In this document: piece by piece, positions 36,495 to 44,281 of the stretch
Layout of the letters: each line of letters starts with the position of its first letter
How positions within the stretch are numbered: the first letter of the stretch is position 1
NCBI RefSeq assembly: GCF_002752675.1
Contig: NZ_CP024608.1
Location: 5,518,001-5,582,000, forward strand
Reading direction: 5' to 3'
DNA from: Massilia violaceinigra
Lineage (GTDB): Bacteria > Pseudomonadota > Gammaproteobacteria > Burkholderiales > Burkholderiaceae_D
DNA length: 64,000 bases
Notes under the pieces: generated by a model
The model's input: only the letters and a program-made list of their open reading frames with translations
What the model was told of the DNA's origin: nothing
Databases searched by the model: none
Translations under genes and position numbers: made by a program

Positions 36495-38198
36495 ATGGCA
36501 ATCACACCCGGCATCACAACCGACGGGCGCAAGGGGATACCCGTCGACGCGGGCCTCACCAAGGAAGAGCGCAAGGTCATCTTTGCCTCCTCCCTGGGCA
36601 CGGTATTCGAATGGTATGATTTCTACCTGTACGGCGCGCTCGCACCGATTATCGCCAAGCAGTTTTTTGTCGGCGACCCGACCACCACCTTCATTTTCGC
36701 ATTGCTGGCCTTCGCCGCCGGTTTCATCGTGCGTCCGTTCGGCGCGCTGGTGTTCGGCCGCCTGGGCGACATGATCGGCCGCAAGTACACCTTCCTGGTC
36801 ACTATCCTGCTGATGGGCGCCTCGACCTTCTTCGTGGGCCTGTTGCCGAGTTACGCCAGCATCGGCATAGCGGCACCAATCATCCTGGTCACCCTGCGCA
36901 TCCTGCAGGGCCTGGCACTGGGCGGCGAGTACGGCGGTGCGGCGACCTATGTCGCCGAGCACGCGCCGCACGGCAAGCGCGGCTTTTTCACCTCGTGGAT
37001 CCAGACCACCGCCACGATGGGCCTGTTCCTGTCGCTGCTGGTGATCCTGGGTACCCGTACCGCCATGGGCGAAGACGAGTTCACCGCCTGGGGCTGGCGC
37101 ATTCCATTCCTGGTGTCGGTGCTGCTGCTGGGCATTTCGGTCTGGATTCGCCTGTCGATGAACGAATCGCCAGCGTTTGCCAAGATGAAAGCCGAAGGCA
37201 AGACCTCCAAGGCCCCGCTGTCGGAAGCCTTCCTCAAGCCTAAAAATGCCAAGATCGTCTTCCTCGCACTGGTCGGCCTGACCATGGGCCAGGCTGTCGT
37301 GTGGTACACGGGCCAGTTCTACGCCCTGTTCTTCCTGACCCAGACGCTCAAGGTCGACGGCGCCGTCGCCAACATCCTGATCGCCATTTCGCTGCTGCTC
37401 GCCACGCCGTTCTTCATCGTGTTCGGTACGCTGTCGGACAAGATCGGCCGCAAATGGATCATCCTGTTTGGCTGCGCCATTGCCGCCTGCACCTACTTTC
37501 CTATCTTCAAGGGCATCACCCACTACGCTAACCCGGCGCTGGAAGCCGCGCTGCAAAGTTCGCCAGTGGTAGTCGTTGCCGATCCGGAATCGTGCCACTT
37601 CCAGTTCAACCTGACCGGCACCAAGAAGTTCCCATCGTCGTGCGACATCGCCACCGGCATGCTGACCCAGTCGTCGGTCAGCTACACGAAGGACGATGCG
37701 CCACCGGGAACGGTTGCCAAAGTGCGCATCGGCGACAAGGAATACACGTCGTTCAACGCAGTGATGACCCCGGACGGCCTGAACTTCGATGCCGACAGCA
37801 AAGCCAAGGAAAAGGCGCTGAAAGCGGAAATCGGCGCGGCGATCAAGGCGGCCGGCTATCCAGCCAAGGCCGATACCGAGCAGATCAACAAGCCGATGGT
37901 GGTGCTGCTGCTGTTCATCCTGGTGCTGTATGTGACAGCCGTGTACGGCCCGATCGCGGCCATGCTGGTTGAAATGTTCCCGACCCGCATCCGCTACACC
38001 TCGATGTCGCTGCCTTACCACATCGGTAACGGCTGGTTCGGCGGCTTGCTGCCAACTACCGCGTTCGCACTGGTTGCGTACAAGGGCGATATTTACTACG
38101 GCCTGTGGTATCCGATTATCGTGGCGCTGGTCACGGTGGTCATTGGCGGCTTGTTCGTCAAGGAAACCAAGGATAACGACATCTACGCTTCCGACTAA
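36495..38198 (+). CDS. MHS family MFS transporter with large extracytoplasmic insertion
   Basis: A 567-residue metabolite:H+ symporter of the ProP/ShiA type. The opening ERKVIFASSLGTVFEWYDFY, then FGRLGDMIGRKYTFLVTILL (motif A), and LRILQGLALGGEYGGAATYV are family hallmarks. Helix 8 is followed by FGTLSDKIGRKWIILFG. Then comes an insertion of about 120 residues, rich in charged and polar residues with a Cys pair (ESCHFQF, PSSCDIA), before the helix MVVLLLFILVLYVTAVYGPI; topology places it outside the membrane. Substrate is probably a carboxylate or betaine. Good GGAG before ATG; a strong terminator follows. Confidence 0.88.
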   Translation: MAITPGITTDGRKGIPVDAGLTKEERKVIFASSLGTVFEWYDFYLYGALAPIIAKQFFVGDPTTTFIFALLAFAAGFIVRPFGALVFGRLGDMIGRKYTFLVTILLMGASTFFVGLLPSYASIGIAAPIILVTLRILQGLALGGEYGGAATYVAEHAPHGKRGFFTSWIQTTATMGLFLSLLVILGTRTAMGEDEFTAWGWRIPFLVSVLLLGISVWIRLSMNESPAFAKMKAEGKTSKAPLSEAFLKPKNAKIVFLALVGLTMGQAVVWYTGQFYALFFLTQTLKVDGAVANILIAISLLLATPFFIVFGTLSDKIGRKWIILFGCAIAACTYFPIFKGITHYANPALEAALQSSPVVVVADPESCHFQFNLTGTKKFPSSCDIATGMLTQSSVSYTKDDAPPGTVAKVRIGDKEYTSFNAVMTPDGLNFDADSKAKEKALKAEIGAAIKAAGYPAKADTEQINKPMVVLLLFILVLYVTAVYGPIAAMLVEMFPTRIRYTSMSLPYHIGNGWFGGLLPTTAFALVAYKGDIYYGLWYPIIVALVTVVIGGLFVKETKDNDIYASD

Positions 38199-38215
38199 GC
38201 TGCCGGTGCTGATGT

Positions 38216-38247
38216 AAAAATGCCGCTCTCAAGAGCGGCATTTTTTT
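38216..38247. terminator. Bidirectional intrinsic terminator
   Basis: TGCCGCTC-TCAA-GAGCGGCA forms an 8-bp perfect stem at 38221-38240, with five A before and seven T after. It sits between the converging MHS transporter and gamma carbonic anhydrase genes and can end both transcripts. Confidence 0.93.
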
Positions 38248-38259
38248 CGCCGGTGCCTG

Positions 38260-38793
38260 TCACTTACTGGCCAGATAGTTGTTTTTCACGCGGACATAAT
38301 GCTCCGCCGAGTATTTAAGAAAGAGCAGCTCGGCTTCGGTCAGGGCGCGCACTTTTCTCACCGGGCGGCCGACATACAAATAGCCGCTTTCCAGCACCTT
38401 CCCCGGCGGAACCAGGCTGCCGGCGCCGACCATCACCCTGGCCGAAATCACGGCATCGTCCATCACGATGGCGCCCATGCCGATCAGGCATTCGTCGCCG
38501 ATCGTGCAGCCGTGCAGAATGGTGTTATGCCCGATGGTGACGTAGTCGCCGATGATCAACGGCGAACCCAGCGGCTTGCTGGCATTCTTGTGCGAGACGT
38601 GGCACATCACGAAATCCTGGATATTCGAGCAGCGCCCGACCACGATGTGATTCACGTCGCCGCGCACCACCGCATTGCACCAGACCGAGGAATCGTCGCC
38701 CAGGTTCACGTCGCCGATCACCTGCGCGGACGCGTGGACATAAATGTGCTCGCCCAGGCGCGGATGGGCATCGAGATACGAAGACAAAGGCAT
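38260..38793 (-). CDS. Gamma carbonic anhydrase family protein
   Basis: A 177-residue left-handed beta-helix protein built of hexapeptide repeats (IGDVNLGDDSSVWCNAVVRG, VSHKNASKPLGSP, IGHNTILHGCTIGDECLIGM). The zinc-binding His residues are seen in CHVSHK and GHNTILHGC. The C-terminus forms the usual alpha-helix (LTEAELLFLKYSAEHYVRV). Many such PaaY/YrdA-like members are annotated as carbonic anhydrases without proof. The start is ATG 38793, preceded by AGGGGG; a TTG 6 bases earlier overlaps the previous gene. Last gene of the regulator - ammonia-lyase - gamma-CA operon. Confidence 0.9.
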   Translation of the reverse strand: MPLSSYLDAHPRLGEHIYVHASAQVIGDVNLGDDSSVWCNAVVRGDVNHIVVGRCSNIQDFVMCHVSHKNASKPLGSPLIIGDYVTIGHNTILHGCTIGDECLIGMGAIVMDDAVISARVMVGAGSLVPPGKVLESGYLYVGRPVRKVRALTEAELLFLKYSAEHYVRVKNNYLASK

Positions 38794-38795
38794 AC

Positions 38796-39767
38796 TCAAG
38801 CCCCCTTCTGGATCAGCATCGCCATGCGCTGCAGGTCGATATTGCCCCCCGAGACAATCACGCCGACCCGCTTGTTCTTGAAGTCGTCGCGGGGATTGAG
38901 CGCAACGGCCGCGCCCAGGCAGCCGGACGGCTCCACGGTGATCTTCATGTGCCCGGCGAAAAACGTCATCGCCTCGACCAGCTCGGCATCGGACACCGTC
39001 AAAACATCATCGACGCGCTCGCGGATCACCGCAAACGTGTGCTTGCCCAGATGCTGGGTCTGGGCACCGTCGGCGATGGTATCGGGCGTGGCGATGTGGA
39101 CGATCTCGCCGCTGCGAAAACTGCGCTGGCCGTCGTTGCCCGCTTCCGGCTCCACGCCGAACACGCGGCAGTGGGGATTCATCGCCTTGGCCGCGGTCGA
39201 GCAGCCCGACAGCAGGCCGCCGCCGCCCAGCGGCACCAGCAGCACGTCGAGCGGGCCGGCATCCTCGATCAATTCCTTGGCCGCGGTGCCCTGCCCCGCC
39301 ATCACGTGCACGTGGTCGTAAGGCGGAATCAGGGTCAGGCCGCGCTCCAGCGCCAGCGCGTTGCCGATCGCCTCGCGGTCTTCGGTATAGCGGTCATACG
39401 TCACAATCTCGGCGCCGTAGCCGCGCGTGGCCGCCACCTTGGTGGCGGGCGCATCGAGCGGCATGACGATCACCGCCTTGATGCCGAGCAGCTTCGCCGC
39501 CAGCGCAATGCCTTGCGCGTGGTTGCCGGACGAAAAAGTCACGACGCCGCGAGCGCGCTGTTCGGCCGTGAATTGGGCCAGCGCGTTGTAGGCGCCGCGC
39601 ATCTTGAAGGCGCCGGTGCGCTGCAGGTTTTCGCACTTGAAGAAAATCTGCGCGCCGCTCAGGGCGTTGGCGGTCGTGGATGTGAGCACCGGCGTGCGAT
39701 GGACCGCTCCGGCGATGCGCTCATGCGCGCGGGCGACGTCGTCAAAGGAAATGGGAAGCTGGATCAT
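38796..39767 (-). CDS. Threonine/serine dehydratase family PLP enzyme
   Basis: A 323-residue fold-type II PLP enzyme. The Schiff-base Lys is in FFKCENLQRTGAFKMRGAYN near residue 55, and the phosphate-binding loop is VPLGGGGLLSGCS near 180. SSGNHAQGIALAAKLLG is the Ser/Asn substrate motif. No C-terminal ACT domain is present, so it resembles catabolic threonine dehydratase, serine racemase or threo-3-hydroxyaspartate ammonia-lyase. The start MIQLPISFDDVARAHERI at 39767 matches the family. It overlaps the upstream regulator gene by 4 bases, so the regulator probably senses its substrate, perhaps a hydroxy amino acid. Confidence 0.92.
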   Translation of the reverse strand: MIQLPISFDDVARAHERIAGAVHRTPVLTSTTANALSGAQIFFKCENLQRTGAFKMRGAYNALAQFTAEQRARGVVTFSSGNHAQGIALAAKLLGIKAVIVMPLDAPATKVAATRGYGAEIVTYDRYTEDREAIGNALALERGLTLIPPYDHVHVMAGQGTAAKELIEDAGPLDVLLVPLGGGGLLSGCSTAAKAMNPHCRVFGVEPEAGNDGQRSFRSGEIVHIATPDTIADGAQTQHLGKHTFAVIRERVDDVLTVSDAELVEAMTFFAGHMKITVEPSGCLGAAVALNPRDDFKNKRVGVIVSGGNIDLQRMAMLIQKGA

Positions 39768-40408
39768 GGCGATGGATCTTTCTGTGGAAGATAGGAATAA
39801 ACGGTGGGCCGCGCGACGCCGAGCATGGACGCCACGACCGCCTGGGCATTTTTCAGGTCCATCAGGCCGGCGTTGGCGAGCTGGTGCACGGCTTCGCGGC
39901 GCTGGGCCGGGCTCAGGGCGTGCGGGGTCTTGTTCAGTTGCGCGGCGAAGCGTTCCAGGGTGGCGCGCAGCTCGTCCAGGCGCGGCGAGGCCAGCGATTC
40001 GCGGATCGGCGTTTGCACGGGCTGGGTTTGCGCCAGCTGCGACAGGCTGGCGGCGACACTGGTCAGCATCGACACGTCCACATTCAGGCACAGCGCGGCG
40101 ACGTACTCGCCTTCGCTGTTGCGCAGGCCGATCGAGGTGCTTTTGGCCGGGCGCCCGTCAGGGAACTGGTTGGGATAGTTTTGCAGGATGTCCGGGAAAT
40201 CCGGGTCCGTGATGCGCGCCCGGCCGATGACGGTCATGGGATCGCCCACCGCGCGGCCGGACAGGTTGTTCGAGATCGCCACGATGGACGATGCCGGGCG
40301 CGTGAGGTCGTGCAGCACTACCTCCACCATGGGCGCCAGGGTGCGGCCCAGGGCTTCGACGATTTTCTTTCCCTCGCGCAGGAGCAATTCATTTTCGGTG
40401 ATGTTCAT
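39764..40408 (-). CDS. YheO/DauR-like transcriptional regulator (PAS-like and HTH)
   Basis: A 214-residue regulator. The N-terminal YheO-type PAS-like domain covers about 1-120 (LGRTLAPMVEVVLHDLTRPA, STSIGLRNSEGEYVAALCLN). The C-terminal helix-turn-helix (LMDLKNAQAVVASMLGVARP, ending PTVYSYLPQ) binds DNA. DauR of Pseudomonas aeruginosa, a relative, represses D-arginine catabolism genes. Here the target is probably its own operon with the PLP ammonia-lyase. ATG 40408 has no ribosome binding site, and the promoter places transcription start at or near the ATG, so the message is likely leaderless. Confidence 0.88.
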   Translation of the reverse strand: MNITENELLLREGKKIVEALGRTLAPMVEVVLHDLTRPASSIVAISNNLSGRAVGDPMTVIGRARITDPDFPDILQNYPNQFPDGRPAKSTSIGLRNSEGEYVAALCLNVDVSMLTSVAASLSQLAQTQPVQTPIRESLASPRLDELRATLERFAAQLNKTPHALSPAQRREAVHQLANAGLMDLKNAQAVVASMLGVARPTVYSYLPQKDPSP

Positions 40409-40411
40409 GAC

Positions 40412-40443
40412 TGACATTATGTCATTGATCGACAATATGTCAA
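40412..40443 (-). promoter_or_regulatory. Promoter with two operator dyads for the YheO/DauR-like operon
   Basis: On the minus strand: TTGACA (40438-40443), 16 bases, CATAAT (40416-40421), then 7 bases to the ATG. The perfect palindrome TGACATTATGTCA (40412-40424) covers the -10 box and a near copy CGACAATATGTCA (40430-40442) covers the -35 box; their centres are 18 bases apart. This is a textbook self-repression layout. Confidence 0.7.
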
Positions 40444-40451
40444 CGCAATCC

Positions 40452-40519
40452 TCCGTACCTTATGGTATTGACGGGCTACGCCCGAGGTGGCATCATCCTA
40501 CCATACCGTAGAGTACGGT
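40452..40519 (+). promoter_or_regulatory. Promoter of the DUF6463 gene between two TetR-type operators
   Basis: Operator 1 is TCCGTA-CCT-TATGGT (40452-40466) and operator 2 is ACCGTA-GAG-TACGGT (40505-40519, a perfect 6-3-6 inverted repeat). Between them lie TTGACG (40468-40473) and CATCAT (40491-40496), 17 bases apart. The same motif recurs at 41544-41558 beside the TetR gene. Confidence 0.6.
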
Positions 40520-40564
40520 GACGTGCGGCAGCCCGCCGCGCGCTTGACGCGAAAGGATTTACCG

Positions 40565-40939
40565 ATGGGCATTACCTGGAAACACGCCGCGGCCGCCGCC
40601 CTGCTGGCACTCGGCCTGCTGCACATCCTGTTCGGCCTGGCACGGTTCCATCCCGCGCTGACCGCAGCCTTGCACGAAGGCCTGGTCAACCGCTTCGGCA
40701 CCGACGACGAGCGTCGGCTGGCCTTCTGGTTCATCGCCTTCGGCCCTCCGCTCACCCTGTGCGGCCACCTGGCGCTGCGCGCGGCGGCGGTCAACGACCT
40801 CGCGACCCTTGGGCTGATCGGCCTGTATGGCTGCGCGATAGGTGCGGCGGGGATTGCCGCCTTTCCCCAATCGCCTCTGTGGGGCCTGCTTGCCGTATCC
40901 ATCGTGCTCGTTGCCGTCGGCCGGGGATGGCTGGTCTAG
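40565..40939 (+). CDS. DUF6463 family small membrane protein
   Basis: A 124-residue protein with four predicted membrane helices (AAAALLALGLLHILFGL, LAFWFIAFGPPLTLCGHLAL, LATLGLIGLYGCAIGAAGIA, LWGLLAVSIVLVAVGRGWLV). I recognise this as a DUF6463-type protein, often controlled by TetR regulators. The start MGITWKHAAAA at 40565 follows GAAAGGATTTACCG. It converges on the TetR gene, with 10 bases between stop codons, and its promoter carries two sites matching that regulator's own operator. Confidence 0.78.
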   Translation: MGITWKHAAAAALLALGLLHILFGLARFHPALTAALHEGLVNRFGTDDERRLAFWFIAFGPPLTLCGHLALRAAAVNDLATLGLIGLYGCAIGAAGIAAFPQSPLWGLLAVSIVLVAVGRGWLV

Positions 40940-40949
40940 TGCGACGGCC

Positions 40950-41492
40950 TTACTTTTTGCCCGGCGGCGTCAGCAACTGCACCACCGTGCGAATCTCGGC
41001 CTCACTCATCTCCGGCGCGCCGATGGCGGCATGCCCGATGAAGGCGCAGTAATTCCAGCGCGCGATCACCGGCGCCTGCTCCGGCGGCCAGCCGATATCG
41101 GTCAGCAGCCTGGCGACATAATCGACCCGCTTGCGATCGACACGCTGCTGCACTTCCCTGACCTGTTCATTGGTCATGGACCATGCGCGAATCGCCCGGC
41201 CCAGGGTAAACAGGTGCGGCGGACCGCCAGTGAACAGCTTCGCCAGCTTGCTGCCGACGTCGATATCCTCCTGGTCGACAATCTCCATCACGCGCTGCGT
41301 GTGAACCTGCTCCCATTCTTCCATCACAGCGGATTGATAGTCTTCCAGATTTTTGAAATGCCAGTAAAAACTACCTTTCGTGACTCCCATCTTTTGCGCG
41401 ATCGTCATGATGCGCAAACCTTCGGGGCCATCGTCAGCCAGTGCCTGCAAGCCGGCGCTAAGCCAGCTTTGTCGGTTCTTTTTATCGTCCAT
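40950..41492 (-). CDS. TetR/AcrR family transcriptional regulator
   Basis: A 180-residue regulator. The N-terminal helix-turn-helix is LRIMTIAQKMGVTKGSFYWHF at about residues 26-46, a perfect TetR pattern, followed by a variable ligand-binding helical domain. It is divergent from the alpha/beta hydrolase and convergent with the DUF6463 gene. The promoter on its strand, TTGGAC (41521-41526), 17 bases, TATGAT (41498-41503), ends 5 bases before the ATG, so the transcript is probably leaderless. Matching inverted repeats suggest it represses both neighbours. Confidence 0.93.
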   Translation of the reverse strand: MDDKKNRQSWLSAGLQALADDGPEGLRIMTIAQKMGVTKGSFYWHFKNLEDYQSAVMEEWEQVHTQRVMEIVDQEDIDVGSKLAKLFTGGPPHLFTLGRAIRAWSMTNEQVREVQQRVDRKRVDYVARLLTDIGWPPEQAPVIARWNYCAFIGHAAIGAPEMSEAEIRTVVQLLTPPGKK

Positions 41493-41497
41493 GCGTC

Positions 41498-41558
41498 ATC
41501 ATACCGAATGACCTTGACAAGTCCAATGCTTGGTGTGAAGCTGACCATACTTTATGGT
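41498..41558. promoter_or_regulatory. Divergent control region of the TetR gene and the alpha/beta hydrolase
   Basis: It contains the minus-strand TetR promoter (TTGGAC, 17 bases, TATGAT, 5 bases to ATG) and a perfect 6-3-6 operator ACCATA-CTT-TATGGT at 41544-41558. The operator ends 2 bases before the GGAG ribosome binding site of the hydrolase. TTGACA at 41514-41519 could be the hydrolase -35 box, but its -10 is unclear. Confidence 0.6.
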
Positions 41559-41574
41559 ATGGAGAAAAGCAAAG

Positions 41575-42483
41575 ATGAGTTCATGGACAACGCGCCTGAG
41601 CGACCGTCTGCTCGCCATGGCCCTGGCGGCGGAATGCAAATCGGCGCGGCTCGAGACGGCCTCGGTAGCCGTCAATGGCGGGCGGTTCGCCTATCTGCGG
41701 CGCGGCAGCAGCCTCACCGAGGCAATCGTCATGCTGCATGGCGCCGCCAGCGACAAGTCGGCTTGGCTGCGGCTGGCGAAATACATGCGCACCGATATGA
41801 CCATCCTGATTCCCGACCTGCCCGGCCACGGCCAGAGCACCGCCGCGCCGGCCTCGGGTTACGACATTCAGGCGCAGACCGACCGCATGCTCGGGTTTCT
41901 TGCGGCGCTGGGCGTCGGGCGCGCTCACGTGATCGGCAATTCGATGGGGGGTGCGATTGCGCTGCGCATGGCGGCCGATTCACCGGACAGTATCGCGTCC
42001 CTGGTGCTGATCGGCTCAGCCGGAGCGGAAACGACGCCAAGCTGGCTGCGCCAGCAGTTTTCGGATTCCGGGAACAACCCGATGGTTGCGATTCGCAGTA
42101 CGGCCGATTATAAAAAGATGATCGGCATCGGCATGGAAAAGGCGCCGTACATTCCCGGCTTTCTGCTTGGTGCGCTGGCCAGGAACTACATTGCGCGCGA
42201 GGAGATCAACCAGCGGATCGCGCGCGACGTCGATAAAGACCTCGACCAGCGCCACGTGCTCGGTTCAATCAGCGCGCGCTCGCTGATTATCTGGGGCGCG
42301 CAAGACAAAGTCGTGCACGTGGACGATGCGCAAACGCTCCATACGCGTTTGCGCAACAGCGAAAAGGTGGTGCTCGACGGCATCGGTCACGTACCCATGG
42401 TGGAGGCGCCGAAAAAGGTGGCGGACCTGTGCGACGCGTTCTATGCCGGCTTGCCGGCCCCGCGACTGTCCAAGGCCGCCTGA
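41575..42483 (+). CDS. Alpha/beta fold hydrolase
   Basis: A 302-residue enzyme starting MSSWTTRLSDRLLAMALAAE. The nucleophile elbow is GNSMGG (VIGNSMGGAIALRMAAD, near residue 124), the oxyanion region VMLHGAASDKSAW, the Asp in LIIWGAQDKVVHVDDAQ and the His in LDGIGHVPMVEAP. The cap domain lies between. It resembles lipases and esterases of the monoacylglycerol/AB-hydrolase 1 group. The start at 41575 uses GGAG 10 nt upstream. An operator for the adjacent TetR regulator directly precedes the gene. The two converging genes' stop codons are 5 bases apart. Confidence 0.9.
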   Translation: MSSWTTRLSDRLLAMALAAECKSARLETASVAVNGGRFAYLRRGSSLTEAIVMLHGAASDKSAWLRLAKYMRTDMTILIPDLPGHGQSTAAPASGYDIQAQTDRMLGFLAALGVGRAHVIGNSMGGAIALRMAADSPDSIASLVLIGSAGAETTPSWLRQQFSDSGNNPMVAIRSTADYKKMIGIGMEKAPYIPGFLLGALARNYIAREEINQRIARDVDKDLDQRHVLGSISARSLIIWGAQDKVVHVDDAQTLHTRLRNSEKVVLDGIGHVPMVEAPKKVADLCDAFYAGLPAPRLSKAA

Positions 42484-42487
42484 ATGT

Positions 42488-43858
42488 TCACTCCAGGCGC
42501 AGGGAGAGGATGTCAATCTGGTCCGCCTTGTCGAAGCCGATGTGCACCAAGGTCGCCAGGTTCGCGTACCTGACGCGGTAGCGGTAGCGCCGCGCTTCGC
42601 CGTCGGTCTCGCGCGACAGCAGTTCGACCGCGCGCATGGGGCCCCACTCACGGCCCTCGGAGGCGAACATCTTCAGTCGTTCCGGCGTCATCAGTGCTGC
42701 GGCCTTGGGATTGAGTCCTGCGGGCATGCGGCCAAGGCTTAACTGTTGAACGACGTCGCCGACACGGGCGCTCACGGCCGGCTCGGTGTCGGGAATGGCC
42801 TTGGCCAGTTTTGGCGCGAGTGCAGGCACATAGTGCGCGGCGACGATGTCGGCAAACTTGCCCGGCCGCGCCGCCGCCGAGTTGGCCAGCACGACAACGG
42901 TGAGCTTGTCATCGACATACCGGCTCAGTTGCGCCGTGAATCCTTGCCACGAGCCGCTGTGGCCGATGAATCGGTGCTCGTTGCGCGAATCGACTTGCCA
43001 GCCATAGCCGTACGGCGCGGTCTTGCCATCGTTGAGCTTGACGGGCGTCCAGCTGGCCTCGCGGATGCGCGCATTGAGGATCTTGTCGCCATACAGCGCC
43101 ATGTCCCACAGCGCCAGGTCGCGCGCGGTCAGGTACAGGCTGCCATCGGCCGTGGTGTTGAGGCGCGGCGCAACCCATTCCTGGTTCTTCAAGACGCCAT
43201 CGACCCGCGCGTAGCCACGGGCGCGGTGCGCAACGATGTCGCTCTCGCTGATGATGCGCGTGCTCATGCCGAGCGGTGCGAAAATCCGTTCGCGCAATTG
43301 GTCGCCATAGAACTTGCCGCCCGCCTTGTTGCAGATAAATCCCAGCAAATGGTAGCCCATATTGCTGTAGGACCATTTTTCGCCGGGCGCGAACAGGGTC
43401 GGGATGGCCGCTTCCAGGGCGATCAATTCCTCATCCGTGTAATCCTTGCGCATGTCCAGCTTGGCGTACGGGTCGCCCAGGCCTGAGGTGTGCGTCAGCA
43501 AGTGGCGGATCGTGATCGCTTCCCATGCCTTGGGCGTGTTGGGCAGATGGCGCGAGATCGGGTCGTCCAGCGACAGTTTGCCGTCTTCCGCGAGCAGCAT
43601 CACCAGTGCGGCGGTGAATGTCTTGCCCACCGAACCGGACTGGAAGACGGTACGCGGCGTCACCCGCACGCCGTTTTCGACATCGGCTTCGCCGTATCCC
43701 ATCTCCTTGATGATTTTGCCGTTGCGCACCACGGCAATGCCAATGCCGGGCACATGGCTGCGTTTCATCTCGACGACGATGGCGTCGTCGAGCGGATCTG
43801 CGTGCACTGAAGCGGTACTGAACAGGGCGGCGACAAGAAACACAAGCGTACTGCGCAT
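42488..43858 (-). CDS. Exported serine hydrolase, beta-lactamase-related family
   Basis: A 456-residue protein with a signal peptide (MRSTLVFLVAALFSTASVHA, then DPLDD). The class C type motifs are all present: SxxK in FQSGSVGKTFTAALVML near residue 77, YxN in WSYSNMGYHLLGF near 163, and HxG in FIGHSGSWQGFTAQL near 300. A C-terminal lipocalin-like DUF3471-type domain of about 100 residues follows. It is probably a periplasmic peptidase or esterase. The ribosome binding site may be hidden in a hairpin (43864-43891). Confidence 0.92.
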   Translation of the reverse strand: MRSTLVFLVAALFSTASVHADPLDDAIVVEMKRSHVPGIGIAVVRNGKIIKEMGYGEADVENGVRVTPRTVFQSGSVGKTFTAALVMLLAEDGKLSLDDPISRHLPNTPKAWEAITIRHLLTHTSGLGDPYAKLDMRKDYTDEELIALEAAIPTLFAPGEKWSYSNMGYHLLGFICNKAGGKFYGDQLRERIFAPLGMSTRIISESDIVAHRARGYARVDGVLKNQEWVAPRLNTTADGSLYLTARDLALWDMALYGDKILNARIREASWTPVKLNDGKTAPYGYGWQVDSRNEHRFIGHSGSWQGFTAQLSRYVDDKLTVVVLANSAAARPGKFADIVAAHYVPALAPKLAKAIPDTEPAVSARVGDVVQQLSLGRMPAGLNPKAAALMTPERLKMFASEGREWGPMRAVELLSRETDGEARRYRYRVRYANLATLVHIGFDKADQIDILSLRLE

Positions 43859-43863
43859 AAATT

Positions 43864-43891
43864 GTCCTTTTGGAATTATTATCGTAAGGAC
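43864..43891 (-). promoter_or_regulatory. Hairpin that could sequester the ribosome binding site
   Basis: In the transcript of the serine hydrolase, GUCCUU pairs with the Shine-Dalgarno AAGGAC across a 16-base AT-rich loop. AAGGAC lies 5 bases before the start codon. Only 6 base pairs, so it would be weak and could act as a temperature- or protein-dependent switch. Confidence 0.3.
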
Positions 43892-43967
43892 ATTCTAGCA
43901 GTACTTGCCAGAGAAATTCCCGGGCAGACGCAGCAGCTCAAGAAAGTGAGCAGCCGCATGCCGCATA

Positions 43968-44261
43968 TCACTCGGCATACAATCGGTCGGCGCACGCTTT
44001 CAACCCATGATCGGGGATGAATTGGCCGGATACAGTCAGGATGGCATAGAGATTGCGCTTTAGCTCATCGGCTGAAAGCTCGCCGTCCCTTAGCGCGGTT
44101 TGCAGCAGGTGGAGGGCCGTGTCCGCAAGCAGTATCCGCTGTTTTTCCGCCCAAGCCGGGTCACCGCGCGTTGACGTGTGCTCCCGGTAGGCGGACTCGG
44201 TCAGGTCATGCGCCTTGCGGGCTAACCCGGCAATCTCCTGCTTCATCGCCTCATTCATCAT
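43968..44261 (-). CDS. Hypothetical small protein
   Basis: A 97-residue helical protein starting MMNEAMKQEIAGLARKAHD and ending ACADRLYAE. No family recognised. The start at ATG 44261 is supported by AAGAAGG 6 nt upstream; a TTG 6 bases earlier is less likely. It lies 20 bases downstream of the MerR gene on the same strand and is probably co-transcribed with it. No membrane segment or known catalytic pattern. Confidence 0.55.
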   Translation of the reverse strand: MMNEAMKQEIAGLARKAHDLTESAYREHTSTRGDPAWAEKQRILLADTALHLLQTALRDGELSADELKRNLYAILTVSGQFIPDHGLKACADRLYAE

Positions 44262-44281
44262 ACTCAACCTTCTTCAAAGAC

